NCBI GenBank assembly: GCA_965267535.1
Contig: OZ254082.1
Span: forward strand, 2,294,001-2,358,000
Direction: 5' to 3'
Length of the DNA stretch: 64,000 bases
From: CAXBNB01 sp965267535
Lineage (GTDB): Bacteria > Bacteroidota > Bacteroidia > Cytophagales > Cyclobacteriaceae
Shown here: positions 45,081 to 53,914 of the stretch, piece by piece
Position numbering within the stretch: position 1 is the first letter of the stretch
Layout: every line of letters begins with the position of its first letter
The notes under the pieces: model-generated
Databases searched by the model: none
What the model was told of the DNA's origin: nothing
Seen by the model: the letters and a program-made list of their open reading frames with translations, nothing else
Program-made: the position numbers and the translations under genes

Positions 45081-47138
45081 ATGATCCGACTATACTTAAC
45101 CCAACTATTTGTTTTTAGTTTGTCGCTGTTCGTATATGGTCAAAAAAATGACTACAACGAAGTGAACGGTGACCTGGCCTTCGAAAAATATAAATACGAA
45201 GAGGCAGTAGTTTTTTATCAGGAAGCCTTAACCAAATCCCCTGATGATCACTTCCTGAAGCTAAAAATAGCGGAGAGCTACCGCAAAATGAATAATCATG
45301 TAGTAGCTGCCGATTGGTATAGCCAGGTGCTGGACGCAGAGACAGTGGATGTAGATGATATCTACAAACTACACTATGCGCAGGCCTTATTGTACAATGG
45401 AGACAATGCCAACGCTAAAAAATGGTTTGAAGCGTATCAACAACACGATCCGGACAGTAAAGTGCCTGACAACCGATTGCAGGGAATAGAAAATTTTGAC
45501 GTTTTTCTTGAGCGGGAAAAATATTTTTCGATTGAGAAAATGAATTTTAACTCGCCATCCAAAGACTTCAGCCCTCATTTTTTTAAGGAAGGTCTCATTT
45601 TTGTTTCGGATCGTACTACAGACGAAGGCAAGAACCCATGGGATAATCGCGTGTTTCTAAACCTTTTTTACACGAAAATAAGTGAAGACGGTACATTTTA
45701 TACGCCAGAGGAGCTGAGCAGAAAGCTTAACACCATGTATCATGAAGGGCCGGTTTCGGTCTACAATAACGGTAAACGTATAGCCTTTACCAGAAACAAT
45801 TACCATAAAAGAGTGTTGAGAAGAAGCAATGATGGTATCAACAACCTGCAGATACTATTTGCCGATGTAAATGAAAACAACCAATGGAAGAATCTGGAAA
45901 AATTTCCACACAACAGCAGAGAGTATTCTACGGGACATCCCGCTATGAATTCAGATGGTACATTGATGGTGTTTTCTTCAGACCGACCCGGAGGGCTAGG
46001 TGGTTCGGATATTTACTATTCACAGCTGGTTGACGGGCAGTGGAGTGAGCCTGTCAATCTAGGCCCAGAAATCAACACACAGGGCGATGAGTTGTTTCCT
46101 TACCTGTTCAGCGATAGTATTTTGTATTTTTCATCCAATGGGCACTATGGTCTTGGAGGACTGGATGTGTACCAATCGGTGTTCGACGAAGAAAAAAGTC
46201 ACAGTATAAAAAACATGGGTGTGCCTATAAACTCCAATGCTGATGATTTTGGTTTTATCATACACGAAAGAGGAACAATGGGGTACTTTTCGTCAAATAG
46301 GGAGAGTTACGAAAACGATGACATATACCGATTCAGGATACTGCCTATAGGGGTGAGTATTCAACTGGTAGATGCCGGCACAGGAAAATCCTTATCCAAT
46401 GGCAACATTAGTATAGCACAGGAAAATGCATCAGAGATGCTTACCTATTCGGGCGATCCCTTACGGTATCTTGTAGATTACAATACATCTTATACGATAG
46501 AAGCAAGTGCAGGAGGCTACCAGCCCGGGCATTATACTTTTGATGCCGAAGCATTAGAGCCGGGACAACTCAAAGAGATTGCTATCAAAATGAAATCCTT
46601 GAAAGCACCTGAGCCAGAACCTCAGCCTGCTCAGGTAATAGTACCCGCTGATGTGGCAGAAGTAGTGGAAATTGGGAATAAAACGTATATCGGTGTAGAC
46701 GGTGAGTTGTTCTCTCCTGAGGATATGAATATATCGATGGATTCACTGAAAACGATGAAGGAAAATAGAGGAGATACTGCTGAGTCTATAGAGATCGAAA
46801 ATATATACTACGAGCACAATAAGTTTGACCTGAAAACTCAGGCTAGAAAAACAATACATGGGATAGTTCTATTGATGGAAAAATACAAAAGTGCTATATT
46901 GGAGATAGCTTCTCACACCGACTCTAAAGGTTCGAAAAGTTACAACGAAAGGTTGGCTCAGGATCGTTCAAACCGGGTAGTAGAATATCTGGATTCTCTA
47001 GGAGTAGATAAAAACAGACTGAGGGCAACCTCATACGGTGAGACACGCCTGTTAAACAACTGTAGTGATGGAGTGCCTTGTACACCTGCAGAACACCGCA
47101 TGAATAGAAGAACTGAATTTGTATTAAAGCTTGAATGA
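45081..47138 (+). CDS. OmpA-family protein with TPR and PD40 propeller (T9SS-associated, PorE-like)
   Basis: 685 residues. Signal peptide (ending near VYGQ), TPR-like helices at about 25-125 (YKYEEAVVFYQEAL), a WD40-like PD40 propeller at about 160-400 with SSDRPGGLGGSDIY and YFSSNGHYGLGGLDVY blades, a beta-sandwich regulatory-type domain at about 415-505, an acidic/proline linker, and a canonical OmpA domain at about 571-685 (SHTDSKGSKSYNERLAQDRS) that should bind peptidoglycan. The Asp and Arg that contact diaminopimelate are both present. Gap to the SprF gene is 3 bp. Such proteins commonly accompany PorP/SprF genes and are thought to tether T9SS substrates or machinery to the cell wall. 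Confidence 0.93.
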   Translation: MIRLYLTQLFVFSLSLFVYGQKNDYNEVNGDLAFEKYKYEEAVVFYQEALTKSPDDHFLKLKIAESYRKMNNHVVAADWYSQVLDAETVDVDDIYKLHYAQALLYNGDNANAKKWFEAYQQHDPDSKVPDNRLQGIENFDVFLEREKYFSIEKMNFNSPSKDFSPHFFKEGLIFVSDRTTDEGKNPWDNRVFLNLFYTKISEDGTFYTPEELSRKLNTMYHEGPVSVYNNGKRIAFTRNNYHKRVLRRSNDGINNLQILFADVNENNQWKNLEKFPHNSREYSTGHPAMNSDGTLMVFSSDRPGGLGGSDIYYSQLVDGQWSEPVNLGPEINTQGDELFPYLFSDSILYFSSNGHYGLGGLDVYQSVFDEEKSHSIKNMGVPINSNADDFGFIIHERGTMGYFSSNRESYENDDIYRFRILPIGVSIQLVDAGTGKSLSNGNISIAQENASEMLTYSGDPLRYLVDYNTSYTIEASAGGYQPGHYTFDAEALEPGQLKEIAIKMKSLKAPEPEPQPAQVIVPADVAEVVEIGNKTYIGVDGELFSPEDMNISMDSLKTMKENRGDTAESIEIENIYYEHNKFDLKTQARKTIHGIVLLMEKYKSAILEIASHTDSKGSKSYNERLAQDRSNRVVEYLDSLGVDKNRLRATSYGETRLLNNCSDGVPCTPAEHRMNRRTEFVLKLE

Positions 47139-48154
47139 ACATGATAAGACAGATCGCTTTATCCACTCTTGGTAGTATGCTCTGGATGTCAGGGTTGGCA
47201 CAGTCGCCCTGCATATCTACCCTGCAAGGACAATCGTGCGTGACATTTGATGTAGTGAAACATGGTATCCAGCAGCCCGAATTGTATATATTTCACTGGG
47301 ATTTTGGTGATGGGGAAAAAGGAGAGGGGCCAAAAGTTACCCATTGCTACACCAAATCCGGTGAATTTAAGGCTAGTCTGTCTTTAACGAACAAAGAGAA
47401 TGACGTCTACTTCGAAGATGAATTGAGCTTGTCGGTCAATATTAAACCCGGCCTTGAGTTGAGCCTATTATTGCCCGATACGGTAGTGCACAATGAACCT
47501 TTTGATTATGACATTGTTTTAGATGGTGAAAAAACAGCATCGCCATCCCGTGTTGAGTGGTTTGTCAACAGTGTGTCGGGAGGTGGGGGATTGCCAAACG
47601 ACATGTTGCGAGTGGGAAGTCATATTATCAGAGCAGAAGCCAATGTGGGAAATGACGTAGTGCTTTGTGCTGAGAAAAAACTAACAGTAGTGCCTGCTGC
47701 CGATGTGACCTACGAAACACGCTTTCTAAAAGATGTGGTACATCAGAGCGAAAATGGATGGATTTGGTCAGGCAACAGCATCGTTTTGGATGAAAGCACT
47801 GTTCAGTTACAATCGGTGAAATTTGATAAAGACCAAACGGAAGTCAATAAAAGTATGCAGGCTATACTTGATGCAAATATTGATATACTGAAGCGTTTCC
47901 CTTCACTTGAGGTGACTATAGGTAGTTTTACGCATTCCGGAGGCGAATTTGATCACAACAGAAACTTGTCATTGATTCGCAGCGAAGCTATTCGTAAGTA
48001 CATGGTCGATAAAGGAATATCAGCAGACCGTTTGCAAGTGGCTGATCCTGCTATAGCATCCGCCTTAGACAATACCTGTGCCGATAACCTGGGATGCGAT
48101 TATGTAGACGAAGCACTTAATCTACGCACCGATTTTAAAATCAGCCGCTTGTAG
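47135..48154 (+). CDS. PKD-domain protein with divergent OmpA-like C-terminus
   Basis: 339 residues. Signal peptide ends near LAQS; one PKD-type beta-sandwich at about 45-110 (FHWDFGDGEKGEG...HCYTKSGEF); a second beta region; and an OmpA-like domain at about 224-339 (VKFDKDQTEVN...LSLIRSEAIRKYM). The residue that is normally Asp in the TD motif is His here (SFTHSGGEF), while the later Arg is kept, so peptidoglycan binding is uncertain. Starts with ATGA overlapping the previous stop; an alternative ATG lies two codons on. Its 3' end overlaps the convergent propeller gene by 14 bp. Last gene of the giant-adhesin cassette. Confidence 0.85.
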   Translation: MNMIRQIALSTLGSMLWMSGLAQSPCISTLQGQSCVTFDVVKHGIQQPELYIFHWDFGDGEKGEGPKVTHCYTKSGEFKASLSLTNKENDVYFEDELSLSVNIKPGLELSLLLPDTVVHNEPFDYDIVLDGEKTASPSRVEWFVNSVSGGGGLPNDMLRVGSHIIRAEANVGNDVVLCAEKKLTVVPAADVTYETRFLKDVVHQSENGWIWSGNSIVLDESTVQLQSVKFDKDQTEVNKSMQAILDANIDILKRFPSLEVTIGSFTHSGGEFDHNRNLSLIRSEAIRKYMVDKGISADRLQVADPAIASALDNTCADNLGCDYVDEALNLRTDFKISRL

Positions 48155-50780
48155 TGGTTTGTTCATTCTCCAATGTCTCTAGCATTTTTTTCCTTTCTTT
48201 CTTAAGTTTTTGTTTTTTGTCCATCTTCTTTAAGAAATATTTGATAAACGATTCTACAGGAAACAAGGCAAGTGCCAGTATGAGGTTGATGAGTACCTGA
48301 AATATAGCAGGTCCACCGGCTACATCATCGATGTAGGGTTCGAGCTGTGTGTGTATGTACTCAAATACCGTAAACATAGACGCAAATAGCAGGATTTTAG
48401 TAATCAGCCTGTTTTCTGTTTTCTTAGATATCAGAAAGGAAGCTACGATAATCATCCCCATTACAAAGAGTTCTATGAGGGTGAATCGCAGTGTTTCCCA
48501 ATAGGGAGGAGATATCATAAAGGATACGCTGGCTGCTTTTTCCTTCCAGCGATTAGGGTCGTCAGTTTCTTTTACTGTGAATTTGTATTTTCCCGGAGGT
48601 AAATTGGTGTATGTGGCTAGATTAGTCTGCGTTACCGGAGACCAGTTTTTGTCATATCCCTCCAGCTTAAATTGGTAGTGTACTGCTTCAGGATCTCGTA
48701 AGTGAATAGCGATAAAGTCAAAAGTAAGGTCACTCTTGTTGTGCGGAAAATCCAAGCCATGGGGAATAAACCCCTGCAATGAATCCGATTGAGTGTATTG
48801 CTTTAAATTTTCGTTTTGATAGTTAATTCTAATATTTGTGATTAACGTATTGAGGTTTAGTACTTTAAAATTGAGGTGAGGTTTGTCTATTTTGGTCAGT
48901 CCGAAAGGAGTTCCAAACCAAATGTCCCCACTGCTGTCGGTTAGGGTAGAATTGATTAGAATTTCATTTTCACCATGTTCACTTTTGTGAGTAAATGTTT
49001 CTATTCTTTCGTTATTCACTTCCAAAAGACTCACTCCTTTGCGGTGGCTTATCCATATATTGTTGTCTTTGTCTACAGCCATCGAATTGCAATAATCCGA
49101 CAAGAGTCCATGTGACTGGTGATGATACCGGGTTAGTTCATTGTCTTTGAGTTTTAGTACTCCCTGACCGTAAGTAGCCAGCCATATATTGCCGTTAGTG
49201 TCTTCAGTTACAGCATTTACATCTTTTACCGGTATTTCATTTTCTTTAGTCAGGTACCGTATTGTTCCATCGGCAGACATGAGAGCCACGCCTACAGAGT
49301 GAGCGCTAAACCAAATTCTTCCTTTAGAGTCGGGGAAAATGTGAAATACTTCGTTGTGGTAAAAGCCATTACGTGTATTGTATTTGGTTATCTCATTGGT
49401 ATCCTGATTTATTTTTATCACTCCATTTCCTCGTAGCGAAACCCAGATGTTTCCAGCATGGTCTTCGGTCGCAAAGCGAACGCTTTCCTCGAGTCCATCG
49501 AGTTGCCCAAGGTCTATTTTGGCGATATCTGCCAGAGATATATCCAGCTTATAAAGCCCGTCTCTATTGGTGCCGACCCACAGATAGTCCTTAGAGGAGT
49601 GGTATACACTGGTTATTTGTTTGCCCCTGAGCATGGGCAGGTAGTCAAAGTTTAAGCTGTCTTTTTGGTTGGTTAAAAAAGAGTATGCCAGGCCATTGTC
49701 GGTAGCCAGGAGCATTTTTTCAGGGTTGAGCCCTGTTATAGCGTTGATACCCCCTGATCGAAGGCTGCCGTCCAGGTCGTAATGGTGGATTTTCTTTTCC
49801 GTAATTTGAACCAGACCGGCACCAAATGTGCCTACCCATATTTCATTTTCCCTGTCTATAAATACCCGCCTGATGTCGTTGGCAGGGAAACCATTTTCTT
49901 CGTTGAAGTGTGTAAAAAGTATGCGTTTATCATTGTTGGCATTGAAGTCTACTTTGATGAGCCCATTGAGGCGAGTGCCTACCCACAGGTTGTCAAAATC
50001 GTCTTCAGCAATGCTGAGTATACTCATGTGAGTGAGTAGCTCATGTTTTTTAGCTACCAGTTGGCTGTTGTTAAGATCGAGCTGCATCAGGCCGTGTTCT
50101 TCAGTACCCAGCCACAATGAGTGCCTGCTTCTCAGGTGATCGGTAAAAAGGGTGTTGATGGGGATGTGTTCAGTGCCTTTCACCATACTCACCAACTTCA
50201 ATTTGTCATTTTCCAGTATTTTGTAGTGAATCAGGCCTTCGTTGGTGGCCACAAACATATTGTCTTCATAGATTTCAAAATCGTGGGCAATTTTGTTTTT
50301 TAGCAGCGATCTTTCCAACAGGCGGTAGTCGCCATTTTTTATCCGGATCATACCCTCATTTTGTGTAAGGGCCCAATAAGTATTGCCTGCGGTTTCTTTT
50401 AGCTTTACTATCTTGTTTCTAACCTCGTTTTCAGTAAATATCTTTTGGTAGCGGCCATGCCGGTACAGACTAACCCCACCTTTGAAGTAGCCAAACAATA
50501 GTCCGTCGTTTTTTATGTTGACAGCCGTAGTGACCAGGTTGCTGATTGTACTGTCTTTTTCGTTCAGGTTTATCAGGTGTTTGCCATCAAACTGGTGCAA
50601 GCCTTCATCAGTTCCTATCCAGAGATACCCATCTTCATCTTGGATGATGGTGTAAATAAATATGCCGAAAAAGTGAGTTTCCTGATCGTATACCTTTATG
50701 TTGTAGTTTTCTATACCTGCTCTGGTGTGGGAAAATACTCCTAAGAGCAGGAGCAGTACAATGAGTATTTTTTTTATCAT
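48141..50780 (-). CDS. Periplasmic two-component-regulator-type propeller/Y_Y_Y membrane protein without output domain
   Basis: 879 residues. Signal peptide, then about ten visible reg_prop-type blades with the signature (L/I)W(I/V/L)GT...G(L/V) (for example LWIGTDEGLHQFD, LWVGTRLNGLIKVD, IWLATYGQGVLKL), as in the two seven-bladed propellers of hybrid two-component sensors, then a Y_Y_Y beta-sandwich around 693-750 (YKFTVKETDDPNRW). Three hydrophobic helices follow (about 766-785, 793-810, 827-847), then only a ~30-residue Lys/Glu-rich tail, which by the positive-inside rule should be cytoplasmic. No histidine kinase, GGDEF, LytTR or AraC domain is present. Starts one base after the stop of the upstream secreted-protein gene (TAATATG). 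Confidence 0.88.
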   Translation of the reverse strand: MIKKILIVLLLLLGVFSHTRAGIENYNIKVYDQETHFFGIFIYTIIQDEDGYLWIGTDEGLHQFDGKHLINLNEKDSTISNLVTTAVNIKNDGLLFGYFKGGVSLYRHGRYQKIFTENEVRNKIVKLKETAGNTYWALTQNEGMIRIKNGDYRLLERSLLKNKIAHDFEIYEDNMFVATNEGLIHYKILENDKLKLVSMVKGTEHIPINTLFTDHLRSRHSLWLGTEEHGLMQLDLNNSQLVAKKHELLTHMSILSIAEDDFDNLWVGTRLNGLIKVDFNANNDKRILFTHFNEENGFPANDIRRVFIDRENEIWVGTFGAGLVQITEKKIHHYDLDGSLRSGGINAITGLNPEKMLLATDNGLAYSFLTNQKDSLNFDYLPMLRGKQITSVYHSSKDYLWVGTNRDGLYKLDISLADIAKIDLGQLDGLEESVRFATEDHAGNIWVSLRGNGVIKINQDTNEITKYNTRNGFYHNEVFHIFPDSKGRIWFSAHSVGVALMSADGTIRYLTKENEIPVKDVNAVTEDTNGNIWLATYGQGVLKLKDNELTRYHHQSHGLLSDYCNSMAVDKDNNIWISHRKGVSLLEVNNERIETFTHKSEHGENEILINSTLTDSSGDIWFGTPFGLTKIDKPHLNFKVLNLNTLITNIRINYQNENLKQYTQSDSLQGFIPHGLDFPHNKSDLTFDFIAIHLRDPEAVHYQFKLEGYDKNWSPVTQTNLATYTNLPPGKYKFTVKETDDPNRWKEKAASVSFMISPPYWETLRFTLIELFVMGMIIVASFLISKKTENRLITKILLFASMFTVFEYIHTQLEPYIDDVAGGPAIFQVLINLILALALFPVESFIKYFLKKMDKKQKLKKERKKMLETLENEQTTTSG

Positions 50781-50781
50781 A

Positions 50782-51744
50782 TTAGGGTTTGCTGTGGTAG
50801 TTGATGTCTACTTTGTATTTGAATTTTGGAGGGCCACCTATAGGAGTGGAAAAAAAAGCGATCGCTTCGTCGTATTGATTTTTCAGATACATTACCATGT
50901 CATTTCTTGAGTCCAGGTTTTTTACTATCTGGATGTCTACGGTAGTGTTTTTTTCTTCTTCCGAAATTTCATGTTTACTTTTCACCCAGCTATTATTCGG
51001 CGAAGGTTGGCCTTTGTGCCGGTTTTTAGCAACGGAGTATATATAAACATCGCCTTCTTTGTCGAAATCAAAATTATGCTGGGTGAATGATACCACCTTG
51101 TCGTCTATAAAAGGGTAGAGGTGGGTGATTATTTTTCGTGACTGGGGTAGCCGAAAAGAGTATTCATAGGTGAACGCATTGGAGCCTTCCACATCTTTAT
51201 TGCTATTGGCGTTTACACTCAGGTAGTATTTGTATAGGTTGCCGTCATTGCCGGAAATTCCCTCAGCAACCATTTTAAATACATAACCTCCCAGTTGGTC
51301 AGAGTCTTCTCCCTCTAGTGGATTTATAGGGCCAAAAGTATACCATTGCTCGTCGTATCGGGCTTCATTGCCAAAGGTTTTAGACGCCAGCAGCAGCCCG
51401 CTTTTATAGTTGCCTATGGGGTCTATTCTGCGGGCATCCGGGTGTGAGTGTGCTCCTCTGCCTCCGTAGAGAGAAAACCGGGTTTGTGTGTCAAACGATC
51501 GGTTGGGCTCATCATGAGCGCCTCCGGTATCCGGATCATACACTCGGATGTAGACCGGTTCGGTAAACGTTTTGGGAATAACAAAAAAGAATATTTGTAC
51601 ATTGTCATCGTCTCCCCAGGATTTTGTACTGTTTTTTCCAAAAGTCACGATGTATTCGATGTGCTCGAATGTACTGGGAACCTGCTGCGCTAGTGTATGG
51701 GTAGTTATACATAGCCCTATCGCTATTGTGAGTAGAGTTTTCAT
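50782..51744 (-). CDS. Unrecognised secreted protein coupled to the propeller gene
   Basis: 320 residues that I cannot place in a named family. A clear signal peptide ends near TLAQ (residue 19). The mature chain is hydrophilic and beta-rich with several Asp/Gly loops (SWGDDDNVQIF, YDPDTGGAHDEPN, GPINPLEGEDSDQLGG) and no membrane segment or sorting domain, so periplasmic location is the simplest reading. Its stop is separated by a single base from the start of the propeller gene, implying coordinated expression and perhaps a physical partnership. No lipoprotein cysteine is seen. Confidence 0.7.
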   Translation of the reverse strand: MKTLLTIAIGLCITTHTLAQQVPSTFEHIEYIVTFGKNSTKSWGDDDNVQIFFFVIPKTFTEPVYIRVYDPDTGGAHDEPNRSFDTQTRFSLYGGRGAHSHPDARRIDPIGNYKSGLLLASKTFGNEARYDEQWYTFGPINPLEGEDSDQLGGYVFKMVAEGISGNDGNLYKYYLSVNANSNKDVEGSNAFTYEYSFRLPQSRKIITHLYPFIDDKVVSFTQHNFDFDKEGDVYIYSVAKNRHKGQPSPNNSWVKSKHEISEEEKNTTVDIQIVKNLDSRNDMVMYLKNQYDEAIAFFSTPIGGPPKFKYKVDINYHSKP

Positions 51745-51828
51745 ATCTTCTTAATTTACTAAAAAAACAGTAAGAAGGTTTTGTGTTTGTGAAATAGTGG
51801 CGGGAAAAATGATTTCCAGACACAATTT

Positions 51829-52737
51829 TTAGCTTTCCAGAAAATCTTTTTGTGCAAATTCAGGATTAGGGTAGGTGTAAAAGCCTGCTCCTGATTTGAT
51901 TCCAAGTCTTCCTTGCTTTACGTAGTTGTTTAAAAGCCGTGAAATTTCATTGTTGGCTGTTTTTTCATTGTTGTTGATCACGTGCCAGGCTGTGTCTAAT
52001 CCTATTCTGTCGAGCATGCCAAACGGACCAATGGATGTTTTGAAGTTGCCCATCCACGACCGGTCTATGTCCTGAAAGGTGCCCACACCATTTATGTGGA
52101 GCTTTGCCGCAGAGTATAGTAGTTTTAACAGCATGTCGTTAAATTGATAACCTGATGATTCTCTGCTGATAACGATGGGAATTTGTTCCATTTTTTTTCC
52201 TACGTCTTTGAGTAATTCTACTACCCAGGGAGCCGTATGCGAGTGGGGCATTATATCTACTACATTGGCTGTGAATACATTGTGAAAGTGAAAGGCACAA
52301 AACTTATCGGGACGACCGCTGTGATCGGCAAACATCGATGGCAGAAGAAATGACGTATTGGTGGTAAACACGGTATGCCCGGGGCATACTTCGCTTATGG
52401 TATTCCACAGGTTTAGTTTGGTGGCAATATCCTCCGTTACTGCCTCTATGACCAGATCTGCCTGAGACCCGGCCTGCCGGGCTGATAACGTGTGTGTAAT
52501 GCGGTTGGTTATGTCGGATATATCATTATCCGACCATCCTTTTTTTTCTCTGAAAGAGTTTAACAATTTTTCCTGCACGTTTTTGCTTTTATCAAGGATG
52601 CTTTCTTTCAGGTCGAGTATGACGGTGTTCCATCCGCATATAGCAGCCTGAAGGCCTATTCTCGTACCCATAGTACCCGCCCCGGCTATAGCTATTGTTT
52701 TTATTTCATCTACTTTAAACATTTGATCGTCTTTCAT
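51829..52737 (-). CDS. Divergent 3-hydroxyacyl-CoA dehydrogenase
   Basis: 302 residues, NAD-binding Rossmann motif GAGTMGTR at about 19-26, and the C-terminal helical domain of the family (GYQFNDML...). The catalytic His is retained in FHFHNV, but the following NP of the usual HFMNP is altered and the partner Glu appears to be Asp (VVDIM), with one residue fewer between them. This suggests a changed substrate. It lies 11 bp downstream of the APH-like phosphotransferase gene, in an operon with an acyl-CoA dehydrogenase, so a role in beta-oxidation of an unusual acyl-CoA is inferred. Confidence 0.88.
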   Translation of the reverse strand: MKDDQMFKVDEIKTIAIAGAGTMGTRIGLQAAICGWNTVILDLKESILDKSKNVQEKLLNSFREKKGWSDNDISDITNRITHTLSARQAGSQADLVIEAVTEDIATKLNLWNTISEVCPGHTVFTTNTSFLLPSMFADHSGRPDKFCAFHFHNVFTANVVDIMPHSHTAPWVVELLKDVGKKMEQIPIVISRESSGYQFNDMLLKLLYSAAKLHINGVGTFQDIDRSWMGNFKTSIGPFGMLDRIGLDTAWHVINNNEKTANNEISRLLNNYVKQGRLGIKSGAGFYTYPNPEFAQKDFLES

Positions 52738-52748
52738 TTATATTGATT

Positions 52749-53834
52749 TTACCAACCACTTATTCGGTCTTTTTCTATGGCCTTTATTCCATTTTGTCCA
52801 CAGGCATTTACTACTCCAATCAGGCTGGCAAACCGAGCGTCTGTGGTAGACCCTTTTTTGTATCGGGCATAAATTTGCTGACAGATCACTCCCAGCTTAA
52901 AAGAGGCAAAAGCGAAGTAGAAAACAATATTGTTTACCGCTTTGCCGGTTTGCTGTTCGTATCGGTCTATTACTTCCGCACGCTTTAAATTACCTGGCAT
53001 CCAGGTAAGGCCAAAGGGTTTTAGTGCAGCACTGTCAGCAATTTCAGACCAGTAAGCCAGTGTAGTTCCCAGGTCCATCATTGGATCGCCTACAGTAGCC
53101 ATTTCCCAGTCCAGAATAGCCGTTACCTTGCTGTGGTCGTTAAGTGATAGCACCAGATTGTCATATTTGTAGTCGTTGTGAACCATGGTAGCCGGGTTGT
53201 CTGCAGGGATATGCTTACCCAGCCAGTCGCTTAGTTCAGCCATGGAAGGAAGCTGGTCGGTTTGTGAGTTTTCGTATCGTTTGATCCATCCGCTTACCTG
53301 CCTTTGAGCATAGCCTTCGGGTTTTCCCAGCGACACGAGTTGGGTAGCGTTTATGTCCAGGCTATGGAGCTGAGCCAGCAGGTCTACTGCTTGTGTGGAG
53401 ATCGCATGCATAAGGGCGGGCGATAGGCTCATGTTTTTTGGTGGTGAGCTGCGCAGAATGATTCCTTTTACCCTTTTCATCATAAAAAAAGGTGCACCTA
53501 TCACCGATGTATCTTCGCAGCAGTGAATCGGCTGAGGAGCTAGTTCAAAGACCGGATGCAGCAAAGAGAGCACCTGATACTCTCTGGTCATGTCATGTGC
53601 AGATTTTATTTTTGCTCCAATGGGTGGCCTTCGCAATACAAATTCACCTTCGCTGCTGCGAATCAGATAAGTGAGGTTTGAAAAGCCATTGGGAAACTGC
53701 TCTACATGAATAGAGCCTCTTACAATTCCATGCTCTTGCAGGTGTTTTTCTAATTTCTCTTTGTCTATTTCTTCCCCTCGCCTGATGATAGACTGGGCTT
53801 TATCCATTAATCGCATGCTGTCTCTGAGGCTCAT
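52749..53834 (-). CDS. APH-family phosphotransferase (ACAD10/11 kinase-like)
   Basis: 361 residues with the aminoglycoside-phosphotransferase kinase fold: the catalytic loop HNDYKYDN and the metal-binding ILDWEMATVGDPMMDLG are intact, so it should be active. The sequence type (FSNLTYLI, FVLRRPP, HDMTREY) is that of the kinase domain fused to acyl-CoA dehydrogenase in ACAD10/ACAD11, and of LvaA in levulinate catabolism, which phosphorylate 4-hydroxyacyl-CoA. An antibiotic-resistance role is unlikely. It sits between an acyl-CoA dehydrogenase gene (80 bp upstream) and a hydroxyacyl-CoA dehydrogenase gene. Confidence 0.88.
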   Translation of the reverse strand: MSLRDSMRLMDKAQSIIRRGEEIDKEKLEKHLQEHGIVRGSIHVEQFPNGFSNLTYLIRSSEGEFVLRRPPIGAKIKSAHDMTREYQVLSLLHPVFELAPQPIHCCEDTSVIGAPFFMMKRVKGIILRSSPPKNMSLSPALMHAISTQAVDLLAQLHSLDINATQLVSLGKPEGYAQRQVSGWIKRYENSQTDQLPSMAELSDWLGKHIPADNPATMVHNDYKYDNLVLSLNDHSKVTAILDWEMATVGDPMMDLGTTLAYWSEIADSAALKPFGLTWMPGNLKRAEVIDRYEQQTGKAVNNIVFYFAFASFKLGVICQQIYARYKKGSTTDARFASLIGVVNACGQNGIKAIEKDRISGW

Positions 53835-53914
53835 GAGTGTAGGGTAGACGTTTGATAATTTACTGCTTTTTGAAGTTACTACTTTTTCAAGTCGAAAGCC
53901 AGAGGAAATTTGAG

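Noticed and set aside
52749..53834. Aminoglycoside resistance gene
   Set aside because: APH fold, but the sequence type and the operon with acyl-CoA enzymes point to an ACAD10/11-like metabolic kinase.
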